NCBI RefSeq assembly: GCF_043195135.1
Contig: NZ_JBAFWP010000021.1
Reading direction: 5' to 3' (one strand)
DNA: 64,000 nucleotides
Source of the DNA: NCEH01 sp043195135
GTDB lineage: Bacteria > Pseudomonadota > Alphaproteobacteria > Rhizobiales > Xanthobacteraceae
A program made the translations under genes and the position numbers. This document shows positions 18,001-27,081 of this stretch, piece by piece. The notes beneath the pieces were generated by a model. It ran no database searches. It was not told where the DNA came from and worked only from the letters and a program-made list of their open reading frames with translations. Position 1 is the first letter of the stretch. Each line of letters starts with the position of its first letter.

Positions 18001-19488
18001 TCAGCCCGCCCGCAGGCGCTGGCCGCGCGGCCGCGCCTCCTGCGCCCGGTCGGGAATGGTGATCAGGAATGTCGCCCCGCCGGGCTGATCGAGAAGGCGG
18101 ATCTCGCCGCCATGGGCGCGCACCAGCTCCTCGGCGATGGGCAGGCCGAGCCCGGTCCCGCCGGCCCGCGCGGAGGCCTGGAAGGCCGAGAACAGCCGGT
18201 CGCGCCGGGCGGGCGGGATGCCCGGCCCGGTATCGGAGATCTCGATCTCCACCACATGCTCGCGCCGCCGCGCCGCGACGCGGATCTGGTCCCGCCCCGC
18301 CGGCCGCGGCTTGTGGCCCTCAAGTGCCTGGAGCGAATTGCGCGAGAGGTTGAGAATGACGCGGAACAATTGGTCCGGGTCGGCGTCGGCGGTCAGGGGG
18401 CGATCCAGCGTCACCACCCAGTCCACATTCCCTTCCGCACCGGGATGCAGGCCCAGCATGTCGCGCACCTCGTCGAACAGCGCGCCGAGGTCCACGTCGC
18501 GGCGATCGGGCAGGGGCTCCTGGGCGCGCCCGTAGGATAGGGTCTGCTCGCAATAGGCGATGGCGCGGTCGAGCGCCGCCACCAGCTTGGGCGCAAAGCG
18601 CTGCACCGCCGGATCGGGCAGGGAGAGCAGGCGATCGGAGATCAGCTGCGCGGAGGCGAGCAGATTGCGCAGATCATGATTGATCTTGGAGACCGCAAGG
18701 CCCAGCGCCGCCAGCCGGCTCTTCTGCGTGAGGGTGTGGGAGAGTTCGCGTTGCAATTCCGCGAGCGCCTCCTCGGCGATGCCGATCTCGTCGCCCCGGC
18801 CGCTGGGGGTGATGATGCGCGAGGCATCCTCCGGCGCCTCGCGATAGGCGCTCATGCGCTCCGTGAGGCGCCGCATGGGCCGCACGAACAGCAGGTGCAG
18901 GCTGATATAGACCAGCGCACCGGCAAGCCCGGACACCAGGAGCGAAATGGTCAGCACCGTGGTGGCGAAGCGCCACATGGCGCGCTGGAGCGGCGCCTCA
19001 GAGAGCACGATTTCCAGGAACTCCTCCCCGCGCGGCGCTTCCGCCACCACGCGCAAGGTGCGCTCGCGGGTGGCCAGCAGCGTGCCGAAGGCGTCCCAGA
19101 CCGCGTGCCAGGGCGTGATTTCGCGCATGTCGAGGTGCTGGTCCACGGTGGGCGGCATGTCGGACATGGCGAGCAGGCGGCGGGTATCCTGCGCCTTCAC
19201 CACCACCAGTTGCGCACCCACATTGGCGAGCAGCTGGCGGGTGAGATCGGGGGGAATGGTTTCCTCCGGCGCGGCGTCCAGCACCAGGGCGGCGGTGCGC
19301 GCCGCCGCCACCCGGTCCGACAGCCAGGAGATGCGGAAATTGGCCATGGTCGGAACGAAGATCGCCAGCTCGGCGGCGGTCACGAACACCAGGGTCAGCA
19401 GCAGAAGCTTGCCGGACAAGCCGAAGCGCACCCGTCTTGTGGGTGTGCGCGGTTCGGTCTCCTGCGGCGCGGTGCTGTGCGTGAGCAT
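18001..19488 (-). CDS. Membrane sensor histidine kinase
   Basis: A 495-residue HAMP-type sensor kinase. Transmembrane segments at about 27-45 and 173-203 flank a sensor domain of roughly 125 residues. A HAMP-like linker follows, then an H-box KINHDLRNLL with the likely phosphorylated His at 271, an N-box (NLSRNSLQALEG), G1 box DTGPGIPP and G2 box GGTGLGLPI. All catalytic motifs are intact. The kinase lies downstream of the HPr gene on the same strand but is separated from it by about 115 bases, so co-transcription with the PTS cluster is possible. No response regulator is adjacent; its partner and signal are unknown. It is not the ChvG kinase, which is a separate gene at 20895-22778. Confidence 0.9.
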   Translation of the reverse strand: MLTHSTAPQETEPRTPTRRVRFGLSGKLLLLTLVFVTAAELAIFVPTMANFRISWLSDRVAAARTAALVLDAAPEETIPPDLTRQLLANVGAQLVVVKAQDTRRLLAMSDMPPTVDQHLDMREITPWHAVWDAFGTLLATRERTLRVVAEAPRGEEFLEIVLSEAPLQRAMWRFATTVLTISLLVSGLAGALVYISLHLLFVRPMRRLTERMSAYREAPEDASRIITPSGRGDEIGIAEEALAELQRELSHTLTQKSRLAALGLAVSKINHDLRNLLASAQLISDRLLSLPDPAVQRFAPKLVAALDRAIAYCEQTLSYGRAQEPLPDRRDVDLGALFDEVRDMLGLHPGAEGNVDWVVTLDRPLTADADPDQLFRVILNLSRNSLQALEGHKPRPAGRDQIRVAARRREHVVEIEISDTGPGIPPARRDRLFSAFQASARAGGTGLGLPIAEELVRAHGGEIRLLDQPGGATFLITIPDRAQEARPRGQRLRAG

Positions 19489-19604
19489 ACTCGACTGACG
19501 GCCGGCGTGGCGCCCCTATGCGGTGCGCCGACGAATGTTATCTCTGTTCACGCAAATGTGCCCTTCGGAAGGCGATTGAAAGGGCAAGCCACGGAATTGC
19601 CGCG

Positions 19605-19943
19605 TTATTCGCCTTCCCCGAAGCGATCGGCCACCAGGTCCTGAAGGGCTTCGAGCACCTGGACCGCCTCTTCGCCATACGCCGTTACCGTTACGCTGGT
19701 ACCGGGCGCCGCGGCGAGCATCATCAGCCCCATGATGGAATTGCCGCCCACCGCCTCGCCGTTGCGGCACACGGTGACGGTGGCGTTGAAGCGCTCGACG
19801 GTCTGCACGAACTTGGCCGAGGCGCGCGCGTGAAGGCCGCGCTTGTTGATGATGGGCAGAACCCGCACCAGGGCGCCCGCGGGCGCCGGCGCGCCACAGG
19901 CCTCGTTCACCTGCGGGTCGTTGGAGGGGTCATTTGCCGGCAA
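19605..19943 (-). CDS. HPr phosphocarrier protein
   Basis: A 112-residue HPr-family protein with an N-terminal extension of about 25 residues. The active-site His is His38 in RGLHARAS, phosphorylated by enzyme I in the family. Ser69 in GNSIMGLM matches the regulatory serine that HPr kinase modifies. The gene overlaps the EIIA-Man reading frame by 14 bases, so the two are probably translationally coupled. No EIIC or EIID sugar permease is present, which fits the regulatory rather than transport role known for this cluster in alphaproteobacteria. Enzyme I is not in the window. Confidence 0.93.
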   Translation of the reverse strand: MPANDPSNDPQVNEACGAPAPAGALVRVLPIINKRGLHARASAKFVQTVERFNATVTVCRNGEAVGGNSIMGLMMLAAAPGTSVTVTAYGEEAVQVLEALQDLVADRFGEGE

Positions 19944-20331
19944 GGACGCGGCTCGCGATGTTGATATATTTGCGGCCGGCTTCCTGGGCCACGTCCACCG
20001 CCTCGGAGAGGGGCATCTCGCCGCGCACCTTGGCGAGCTTCACCAGCATGGGCAGGTTGATGCCCGCGACCACTTCCACATCCGGCGCGTTCATCACCGA
20101 AATGGCGAGATTGGAAGGCGTCCCGCCGAACATGTCGGTCAGGATGACGACGCCCTGGCCCGACTGCACCCGATCCACGGCGTCGATGATGTCGTGCCGC
20201 CGTCGCTCCATGTCGTCGTCGGGTCCAATGGTGACGGCTGCAATCTGGGCCTGGGGGCCCATGACATGCTCCAGGGCGGAGCAGAATTCCGTGGCCAGGC
20301 GGCCATGCGTGACGAGTACGAGACCGATCAT
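19930..20331 (-). CDS. PTS EIIA component, mannose family
   Basis: About 133 residues beginning MIGLVLVTHG; His9 in the VTHG motif is the expected phosphorylation site, and DMFGGTPSN is the family's second hallmark. The frame is open further upstream to 20406, but the start at 20331 matches the family's N-terminus exactly. It lies between hprK and the HPr gene, and accepts phosphate from HPr in the family. With no permease subunits nearby it is likely a regulatory output protein. Confidence 0.93.
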   Translation of the reverse strand: MIGLVLVTHGRLATEFCSALEHVMGPQAQIAAVTIGPDDDMERRRHDIIDAVDRVQSGQGVVILTDMFGGTPSNLAISVMNAPDVEVVAGINLPMLVKLAKVRGEMPLSEAVDVAQEAGRKYINIASRVLAGK

Positions 20332-20447
20332 GTTGCCTCCGCCTCCACCATCAAAACGATGGGAGGCCTCCCGCGCTGCGGGGTGGTCATATTCAGAGCG
20401 GCTCAAAAATTACGCAAGGGGTGCATCGCACAAAAGCACCGGACGAA

Positions 20448-20891
20448 TCAGTAAGAAAGTGTCTTGAATGCCGCAGCGATCATCAGGGCGCCGTCGGTTT
20501 CGTGCGAAAATGCAATGCGGGGCAAGGTGAAGCCGAGAATGCAGGTGCGCGAATCCGCATCGGACGGCAGGCGCGGCATGTCGGGAAAGCCGAGATCCAC
20601 CACCAGGTGCAGCCGCGTTGCATCAATGTGGGGCAGGCGGCGAATGCCGAGTTTCCGCACCTCGATCAGGCCCGCCAGCTCGGGCGGCGGCGCGGCGCTG
20701 ACGCCGGAGGCTTCCGCCGCGAGGCGCACCCGGTCGTCCGCCACCAGCTCCGCCTCGGGCAGCGCGCGGGGCGGGTCCAGGATCAGGCGCAGGGCGAGCG
20801 TGGATTTTCCGCTGCCGGAGGGCCCGCGGATCAGCACCCCCCATTCGCCGATCCGCACGCAACTGCCGTGGATGGTGGCGGCGGGCGCCAC
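20448..20891 (-). CDS. hprK: Short HPr kinase/phosphorylase
   Basis: A 147-residue protein that corresponds to only the C-terminal catalytic half of the Firmicute enzyme, the form usual in alphaproteobacteria. A P-loop GPSGSGKST lies at residues 23-31, and GLIEVRKLGI is the family signature region. It phosphorylates the regulatory serine of HPr. The start codon is GTG at 20891, only three bases after the chvG stop codon, so chvG and hprK are almost certainly one transcript. Confidence 0.93.
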   Translation of the reverse strand: MAPAATIHGSCVRIGEWGVLIRGPSGSGKSTLALRLILDPPRALPEAELVADDRVRLAAEASGVSAAPPPELAGLIEVRKLGIRRLPHIDATRLHLVVDLGFPDMPRLPSDADSRTCILGFTLPRIAFSHETDGALMIAAAFKTLSY

Positions 20892-20894
20892 GGG

Positions 20895-22778
20895 CTAGCC
20901 GTTCGGCAGGCGCACGACGAAGCGGGCGCCGGTGACGGTCTCGCCCGTGCCGTCCTTGGCCGGCGCGGTGCGGTTCTCGGCCCAGATCCTGCCGCCGTGG
21001 GCCTCCACGATCTGGCGCGAGATGGAGAGGCCGAGGCCGGAATTCTGGCCGAACCCATGGTCGGGCCGGTCGGTATAGAAGCGCTCGAAGATGCGGGAGA
21101 GGGCGTCGGGCCGGATGCCGGGTCCGCGATCGTCGACGACGATTTCCGCGCCGTCCTTGAGGCGGCGGCAGGTCACGGTGACGGTGCCGCCCGGCGGCGA
21201 GAACGAGCGGGCGTTGGAGACGAGGTTGTCCACCACCTGGCCGAGGCGGGACGCGTGACCCACGAGCGTGAAATCGGCAGCGGCGCCCGGCGCGCGCTCG
21301 AACTTCAGCGCCACTTTCACGCCGTCGTCCTTGCGCACGTCCTGGGCCATGCCCACCACCATCTCCAGCAATTGCTTCAGATCCACCGTGACCGCTTCCT
21401 GGCGCTGAAGTTCGGCATCCAGCCGGCTCGCGTCGGAAATATCGGAGATCAGGCGGTCGAGCCGCTTCACGTCGTGCTGGATCACTTCCAGCAGGCGATT
21501 GCGGGAATTCTCGTTGCGCGCGAGCGGCAGCGTCTCCACCGCCGAGCGCAGCGAGGTGAGCGGGTTTTTCAGTTCGTGCGCCACGTCGGCGGCGAAGCTC
21601 TCGATCGCCTCGATGCGGTTGTAGAGCGCGCTGGTCATGTCGCGCAGGGCGCCGGAGAGATGGCCGATCTCGTCCGAGCGCGAGGTGAAATCGGGGATCT
21701 CCACGCGCGACTTGATGCGCCGGCGCACCCGCTCGGCGGCGTCGGCGAGCTTGCGCACCGGGTCGGCGATGGTGCCCGCGAGCAGCACGGAGAGCAGCAC
21801 CATGACGGCGGCGGCCACCAGGAACACCCGCACGATCACGAAGCGTTCCGCCTCCACCGCCTCGTCGATCTCGCCGCCCTGGGTCGAGAGCAGCAATTCG
21901 CCGAGAATGGCGCGGAAGCGCTGGATCGGCACCGCGACGGAAACCACCACGCGGCCGCGCTCGTCGACCCGCACTTCGCTGGATTTCTGGCCCAGCGCGG
22001 CGGAGGCGACCTCGGGATAGTCCTTGCCGCTCTGCGGCCCGAGTTCCTTGTAGAGCGGCAGGTCGCCGCGCCCGACCCAGCTTTGCAGGCCGCGCCACGT
22101 GCGTTCCAGCAGCCCAGGGCGCGGCTGGGTCGGGGGCGGCAGGTCGAAGCGCAGGATCTCGCCCTTGGAATAGAGCGAGCGCGTATCGAGCAGCATCACC
22201 CCTTCGCGGTCGTAGATGCGCGCGCGGGTCCGGGTGGGGCCGACGAGGCGGCGCAGCACCGGCGCCACCCGCTCGGGATTGATGGGGAATTCCAGCGGTG
22301 CGAACCCCTCCTCGGAGGGGCCGTAGCTTTCGCCGGCCTGCAATTCCAGGAGCCGCTCCGGATCGATCGTGATGGCATTGGTCTCGACCTGCGCCGATGC
22401 CGCGATGGCGCCGGCGATGATCTCGCCCTGCACCAGCAGGCTCTGAACGCGGGCATCGATGAGGCCGGCACGGAATTCGGAGAGATAGAGAATGCCGGAA
22501 ACCAGCGCGCACAGGCCCGCCAAATTCAGCAGGACGATGCGTCGCGTGAGGCTGGAGAAGCTCTTGAACGCGACGAAGCGCGGCAGCCGGCGCAGCTTGG
22601 CGAGCAGGCTGCGTGGCTGCGGCGGCGCGCCGTCGGCGGAGAGGTCGCCGACGCCGGTATCATCTCTGCGCTTGCGGCCCCGCGCCTCATAGACGCGCAT
22701 CTCCTCTTCCGCCTCATCGGCATCGGGAGAGAGGGGCGCGGCCTTGGCGGCGGCCGTCCGCTTCTGGAATATGCTCAT
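20895..22778 (-). CDS. chvG: Sensor histidine kinase ChvG (ExoS type)
   Basis: A 627-residue kinase. An Arg/Ala-rich cytoplasmic N-terminus is followed by a transmembrane segment at about 80-100, a large periplasmic sensor domain (about 105-310), a second transmembrane segment at about 313-338, a HAMP domain, and the H-box DVAHELKNPLTSLR with His401. The ATPase N, G1 (DDRGPGIRP) and G2 (GLGLSISR) boxes are intact. In Rhizobium, Agrobacterium and Brucella (BvrS) this kinase senses acid or envelope conditions and drives ChvI. Gene order chvI-chvG-hprK-EIIA-HPr is the conserved one. The product name rests on domain layout plus synteny. Confidence 0.93.
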   Translation of the reverse strand: MSIFQKRTAAAKAAPLSPDADEAEEEMRVYEARGRKRRDDTGVGDLSADGAPPQPRSLLAKLRRLPRFVAFKSFSSLTRRIVLLNLAGLCALVSGILYLSEFRAGLIDARVQSLLVQGEIIAGAIAASAQVETNAITIDPERLLELQAGESYGPSEEGFAPLEFPINPERVAPVLRRLVGPTRTRARIYDREGVMLLDTRSLYSKGEILRFDLPPPTQPRPGLLERTWRGLQSWVGRGDLPLYKELGPQSGKDYPEVASAALGQKSSEVRVDERGRVVVSVAVPIQRFRAILGELLLSTQGGEIDEAVEAERFVIVRVFLVAAAVMVLLSVLLAGTIADPVRKLADAAERVRRRIKSRVEIPDFTSRSDEIGHLSGALRDMTSALYNRIEAIESFAADVAHELKNPLTSLRSAVETLPLARNENSRNRLLEVIQHDVKRLDRLISDISDASRLDAELQRQEAVTVDLKQLLEMVVGMAQDVRKDDGVKVALKFERAPGAAADFTLVGHASRLGQVVDNLVSNARSFSPPGGTVTVTCRRLKDGAEIVVDDRGPGIRPDALSRIFERFYTDRPDHGFGQNSGLGLSISRQIVEAHGGRIWAENRTAPAKDGTGETVTGARFVVRLPNG

Positions 22779-22806
22779 GGCGCGGGGCGCCGGGCGGCGC
22801 CCGACT

Positions 22807-23508
22807 TCAGCTTTCCTTGAACCGATAGCCGACGCCGTACAGGGTTTCGATCATCTCGAAATTGTCGTCGGCGGATTTGAACTTCTTGCGCAGGCGCTTG
22901 ATGTGGCTGTCGATGGTGCGGTCGTCCACATAGACCTGATCGTCATAGGCCGCGTCCATCAGGGCATTGCGGCTCTTGACCACGCCGGGGCGCTGGGCGA
23001 GCGCCTGGAGAATCAGGAATTCGGTGACCGTGAGGGTGACCGGCTCGCCCTTCCAGGTGCAGGTGTGGCGCTCCGGGTCCATGCGCAGGAGGCCGCGTTC
23101 CAGCACCTTCGCGCTGTCGGTCTCGCGCGGGACCGTGCCGTCCTTGGCGCCGACGCGCCGCAGCACCGCCTTCACGCGTTCCACCAGCAAGCGCTGGGAG
23201 AACGGCTTCTTGATGAAATCGTCGGCGCCCATCTTGAGGCCGAACAATTCGTCGATCTCCTCGTCCTTGGAGGTGAGGAAGATCACCGGCATGTCGGTCT
23301 TCTGGCGCAGGCGGCGCAGCAGCTCCATGCCGTCCATGCGGGGCATCTTGATGTCGAGGATGGCGAGATCGGGCGGCGAGGTCTTGAAGCCGTCGAGCGC
23401 GGATGCCCCGTCGGTATAGGTCTCGATCCGATACCCCTCCGCTTCCAGAGCGATGGAGACCGAGGTGAGAATGTTACGATCGTCGTCGACGAGGGCGATG
23501 GTGGGCAT
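22807..23508 (-). CDS. chvI: Response regulator ChvI (OmpR family)
   Basis: A 233-residue regulator beginning MPTIALVDDD. The receiver domain has acidic pocket residues 8-10, phosphoacceptor Asp52 (LAILDIKMP) and a conserved Lys (KKPF). The C-terminal winged helix ends in GVGYRF, as in OmpR/PhoB regulators. The open frame extends upstream to 23709 but the family start is ATG 23508. It lies 28 bases before chvG and is first in the cluster. Family knowledge: it controls exopolysaccharide, motility and acid-response genes. Confidence 0.95.
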   Translation of the reverse strand: MPTIALVDDDRNILTSVSIALEAEGYRIETYTDGASALDGFKTSPPDLAILDIKMPRMDGMELLRRLRQKTDMPVIFLTSKDEEIDELFGLKMGADDFIKKPFSQRLLVERVKAVLRRVGAKDGTVPRETDSAKVLERGLLRMDPERHTCTWKGEPVTLTVTEFLILQALAQRPGVVKSRNALMDAAYDDQVYVDDRTIDSHIKRLRKKFKSADDNFEMIETLYGVGYRFKES

Positions 23509-23732
23509 GACACCTCTTTCAAGGTCCTGTGGGCCGTTGTGCGACCGTCTTGGGGTGAACCCGTTTCCCGTGGCCGAAATGTGACACCATGTCAGAATCT
23601 CCCACCAAAATAGCGGGAAAACCTGGAATTTCCAAATGGATCGCGCCCGTGCCCCGGGATGGCCCCGGGAGCGTCCCGGGCTTGACCGCGACCGGCGGGG
23701 GCGGAACATGGGTCGAAGGAAGGAAATTGCCC

Positions 23733-24452
23733 ATGACCAGCGACAGGGACACCGGCGCGCGCGCCGTCCGCATCCTCATGCACGAGGCCGGCTTTGCCGC
23801 GCTCGCGACGCTGGAGGACAGCGGGGCGCCCTATGCGTCGCTGGTCGCGATGGCGCTTGATGAAGAAGGTCTCCCGGTGCTGCTGCTGTCGCGGCTCGCG
23901 CGCCATACCCGCAATTTCCTGCGCGACGGCCGGGTCTCGCTGCTGGTGACCGCGCCGGCGGCGACCGATCCTCTCAACGCCGGGCGCGCCAGCCTGCTCG
24001 GCCGCATTCGCGCCACCGACGATGCCGATGCGCGGGCGTGCTTCCTGGCCCGTCACGGCACGGCCGGCGGTTATGCGGACTTCGACGATTTTGCCTTCTA
24101 CCGGGTGGCGGTCGAGGAAGCGCATCTGGTGCAAGGCTTCGGCCGCATCCTGACCCTGAACGGTCCCGAGGTGATCGCGGATTGGTCGGGGGCCGAGCCG
24201 GTGCGCGCGGCGCAGGCCGGCATTCTCGCCCATATGAATGCCGACCACTCGGACGCCCTTGATTTATATGCACAAAAGCTTTTGTGCGCGCCGGGCGAGG
24301 GGTGGAGCATGGTGGCGCTCGATCCCATGGGATGCGATCTCAGGCGCGGTGACGCGGTGGTGCGGCTGGAATTTCCGGACCGCGTCACAAGTGTTGCTGC
24401 GGTGCGGCAAGTTCTTGTTGCGCTTGTCGAGCGTGCTCGTGACGCAGCATAA
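23733..24452 (+). CDS. FMN-binding split-barrel protein (HugZ-like)
   Basis: A 239-residue protein beginning MTSDRDTGARAVRILM, preceded by AGGAAATTGCCC. The N-terminal half is a pyridoxamine-5'-phosphate-oxidase-like split barrel (GFAALATLEDSGAPYASLV, then SRLARHTRNFLRDGRVSLLV). The C-terminal half carries a DUF2470-type motif ILAHMNADHSDALDLYA. This two-domain layout is that of HugZ-type haem-utilisation/oxygenase proteins, but haem binding cannot be shown here. It lies between divergent chvI and pckA. The upstream frame to 23589 is ignored because the ribosome-binding site is at 23733. Confidence 0.85.
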   Translation: MTSDRDTGARAVRILMHEAGFAALATLEDSGAPYASLVAMALDEEGLPVLLLSRLARHTRNFLRDGRVSLLVTAPAATDPLNAGRASLLGRIRATDDADARACFLARHGTAGGYADFDDFAFYRVAVEEAHLVQGFGRILTLNGPEVIADWSGAEPVRAAQAGILAHMNADHSDALDLYAQKLLCAPGEGWSMVALDPMGCDLRRGDAVVRLEFPDRVTSVAAVRQVLVALVERARDAA

Positions 24453-24589
24453 ATTCGATTTAATCGTTTTGATCGCAGAGGAAGTGAGTTCACACGCACG
24501 GAACACCGATTTAGTCTGCGCCCTCCTGCGGGAATAACGCCCGCGGCGACAAAACGCCCGGCATCATGCTGCGGAAGAGGGAGACTTCG

Positions 24590-26203
24590 GTGCTCGAAAC
24601 TGGATTTCGCAATAGCGCCTGCGGCGCTGATAGCTTCGGCCTGCGCCATCTGACGGGCGTGCACTGGAATCTGAATGCGCCGGCGCTGTACGAGCACGCG
24701 TTGGAGCGCCTGGAAGGGCGCCTCGCCGCTGGTGGCGCCTTGATGGCCGAGACCGGGGTGCATACCGGCCGCAGCCCGAAGGACAAGTTCGTGGTGCGCG
24801 ACGCCGCGACCGAGGCCGAGGTGTGGTGGGACAACAACGGTGCCATCACGCCGGAACAATTCGAAACTCTGTACCAGGATTTCCTCACCGCGGCCGAGGG
24901 CAAGACCTTGTTCGCGCAGGATCTCTACGGCGGCGCGGACCCCACCTATCGCATCAAGACCCGCGTCTATACCGAATTTGCGTGGCACTCGCTGTTCATC
25001 CGCACCATGCTCCGCCGGCCCGAGCACGCGGAACTGGCTGATTTCGTGCCCGAGATGACCATCATCGATTTGCCGAGCTTCAAGGCGGATCCGGCGCGCC
25101 ACGGCGTGCGCAGCGATACGGTGATCGCGGTGGATTTCACCCGCAAGATCGTCCTGATCGGCAATTCCTCCTACGCCGGCGAAATGAAGAAGTCGGTCTT
25201 CACATTCCTGAATTATCTGCTGCCCGCGAAGGGCGTCATGCCCATGCACTGCTCGGCCAATGCGGGGCCGGCGGGGGATGTGGCGGTGTTCTTCGGCCTG
25301 TCCGGAACCGGCAAGACGACGCTTTCGGCAGATCCGGCCCGCACCTTGCTGGGCGACGACGAGCACGGCTGGGGCGCGGACGGCGTGTTCAATTTCGAGG
25401 GCGGCTGCTACGCCAAGACCATCCGCCTCTCGAAGGAGGCCGAGCCGGAGATCTTCGCCGCGTCCGACCGGTTCGGCACGGTGCTGGAGAATGTGATCCT
25501 CGATCCCGTCACCCGCGTGCCGGATTATGACGACGGGCGGCTCACCGAGAACACCCGCTCCGCCTATCCGCTGGATTTCATTCCCAATGCCAGCCCCACC
25601 GGGCGGGCGGGCCAGCCGAAAAACATCATCATGCTGACCGCAGACGCGTTCGGCGTGATGCCGCCGATCGCCAAGCTGACGCCGGCCCAGGCCATGTATC
25701 ACTTCCTGTCCGGCTATACCGCGAAGGTCGCCGGCACGGAGAAGGGCGTGAAGGACCCGGAGGCGACCTTCTCCACCTGCTTCGGCGCGCCCTTCATGCC
25801 GCGCCATCCGTCCGTCTACGGCAATCTGCTGCGGGATCTCATCGCCGGGCACGGGGTGGATTGCTGGCTGGTGAATACCGGCTGGACCGGCGGCAAGTTC
25901 GGGGTCGGCCGGCGCATGCCCATCAAGGTCACCCGCACCTTGCTGTCGGCGGCGCTGGACGGCTCGCTGAAGGACGTCTCCTTCCGCACCGATCCCTATT
26001 TCGGATTTGCCGTGCCGACTTCGGTGCCGGGCATCGAGCCGCACGTCCTCTATCCGTCCAAGACCTGGGCGGACAAGGGCGAGTTCGATGCGACGGCGCG
26101 CAAGCTGGTCGCCATGTTCCAGGATAATTTCGCCAAGTTCGAAAGCCATGTGGACGCGGCCGTGCGCGCCGCCCAGCCGGAAGTCCGGCTCGCCGCCGAG
26201 TGA
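24590..26203 (+). CDS. pckA: Phosphoenolpyruvate carboxykinase (ATP)
   Basis: About 537 residues, the normal length for ATP-dependent PEP carboxykinase, which converts oxaloacetate to PEP in gluconeogenesis. Motifs seen are HTGRSPKDKF near the N-terminus, the kinase-1a P-loop GLSGTGKTT, and a metal/nucleotide region FNFEGGCYAK. I prefer the GTG start at 24590 because GAGGGAG lies six bases before it; the upstream ATG at 24566 would place that site inside the gene. pckA next to chvI is the conserved rhizobial arrangement, and in rhizobia pckA expression depends on this regulatory system. Confidence 0.96.
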   Translation: MLETGFRNSACGADSFGLRHLTGVHWNLNAPALYEHALERLEGRLAAGGALMAETGVHTGRSPKDKFVVRDAATEAEVWWDNNGAITPEQFETLYQDFLTAAEGKTLFAQDLYGGADPTYRIKTRVYTEFAWHSLFIRTMLRRPEHAELADFVPEMTIIDLPSFKADPARHGVRSDTVIAVDFTRKIVLIGNSSYAGEMKKSVFTFLNYLLPAKGVMPMHCSANAGPAGDVAVFFGLSGTGKTTLSADPARTLLGDDEHGWGADGVFNFEGGCYAKTIRLSKEAEPEIFAASDRFGTVLENVILDPVTRVPDYDDGRLTENTRSAYPLDFIPNASPTGRAGQPKNIIMLTADAFGVMPPIAKLTPAQAMYHFLSGYTAKVAGTEKGVKDPEATFSTCFGAPFMPRHPSVYGNLLRDLIAGHGVDCWLVNTGWTGGKFGVGRRMPIKVTRTLLSAALDGSLKDVSFRTDPYFGFAVPTSVPGIEPHVLYPSKTWADKGEFDATARKLVAMFQDNFAKFESHVDAAVRAAQPEVRLAAE

Positions 26204-26226
26204 GGCCAAGCGTCCCGGTGACGATT

Positions 26227-26258
26227 AACGGCTCGCCGCAAGGCGGGCCGTTTTTTTT
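26227..26258 (+). terminator. Rho-independent terminator of pckA
   Basis: The arms AACGGC-CGCC and GGCG-GCCGTT, with a four-base loop, are followed by eight T residues, 23 bases after the pckA stop codon. Confidence 0.92.
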
Positions 26259-26354
26259 CACCGCTGGCGGTGCGGCGCGCGCTCGGTTGGCGGCCTTCGG
26301 CGCGCGCCGCCGGACTGCGCGCGGCCTGCGGGACCAGACTCGATGGGCGCAGCC

Positions 26355-26618
26355 TCAGGGGGCTGCGCAGCCGGGCGAGACCTCGGCGGTATAGGCGCCC
26401 TGGTCGAGGAAGCGGAGCGCCGTCGCCCGCGGAGCGTCGCAGGGGTCGGCGACCCCAGGCCCCGCCTGTTGGGACAAGGACGACATGTCCCTCGATGCGT
26501 CGGGTGCCTGCGCGTGCAGCTCGGCTTCGTCGGGCGCGGCCGCGCGTCCGAGATCGCCGAATATCGCCGCGCTCGCCGCGACCATGAGCGCGCCCAGGAC
26601 ATAGCCTTCCAACCGCAT
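26355..26618 (-). CDS. Small secreted or membrane-anchored hypothetical protein
   Basis: An 87-residue product starting MRLEGYVLGALMVAASAA. The ATG at 26618 is preceded by GGAGAAAAACC, a good ribosome-binding site. The hydrophobic N-terminus (about residues 5-20) looks like an uncleaved anchor or signal peptide. The rest is acidic and Ala-rich with two cysteines (VADPCDAP and SPGCAAP), which could form a disulfide in the periplasm. I recognise no family. It stands alone between the convergent pckA terminator and the leuC upstream region. Confidence 0.6.
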   Translation of the reverse strand: MRLEGYVLGALMVAASAAIFGDLGRAAAPDEAELHAQAPDASRDMSSLSQQAGPGVADPCDAPRATALRFLDQGAYTAEVSPGCAAP

Positions 26619-27081
26619 GGTTTTTCTCCGTCCAGATCCCCCGCGCCTGATCCAGAGCTAGGCAACAATATTTGCTGCGATGCAGCAATGGCGCTGCGAT
26701 CATGGCTGGCGAGGGGGCCCTGAGAACGATGCAGATCTTATGCGGTACCCGGCAGGGTGGCAGTTCTTGCAGCGCAGCGTTCTGCGCATAGGTCTGTCCA
26801 TTGTCGCGCCACGCTGGAACTGCTAAAAAAGCACCATGAACCGTTCCGATCCGTCCTGCACACGCCTGTCCAAGGCGGCCTTTTGCGCCGCTGGGCCGTT
26901 CGCGCGCACGACCATGGAATTTGCAGCGGTGCCGGACCATGTGCGTCTGCCGGGCCGCTTTTTTGGCCGGTTCACCACTGCCGCCCTGGCTGCGCTCGGT
27001 CGCTGACCCTTTAGATCTTCGTCATCGATTTCGGCTTGCCGCGCCCGCGCGGCCGAGCGCCCGATCCTCAGGACATTCCCC
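26619..27081. other. Upstream region of leuC and the small secreted gene
   Basis: A 463-base spacer between divergent genes. It should hold the leuC promoter. A 56-codon plus-strand frame (26836-27006, MNRSDPSCTRLSKAAF) occurs here without a ribosome-binding site; I do not call it a gene. No leucine-rich leader peptide or T-box-like structure is visible. Confidence 0.4.

Noticed and set aside
24098..26209. A 703-codon minus-strand frame opposite pckA
   Set aside because: Antisense to an unmistakable pckA; residue composition is shadow-like.
26836..27006. A 56-codon frame upstream of leuC
   Set aside because: No ribosome-binding site and no recognisable family.
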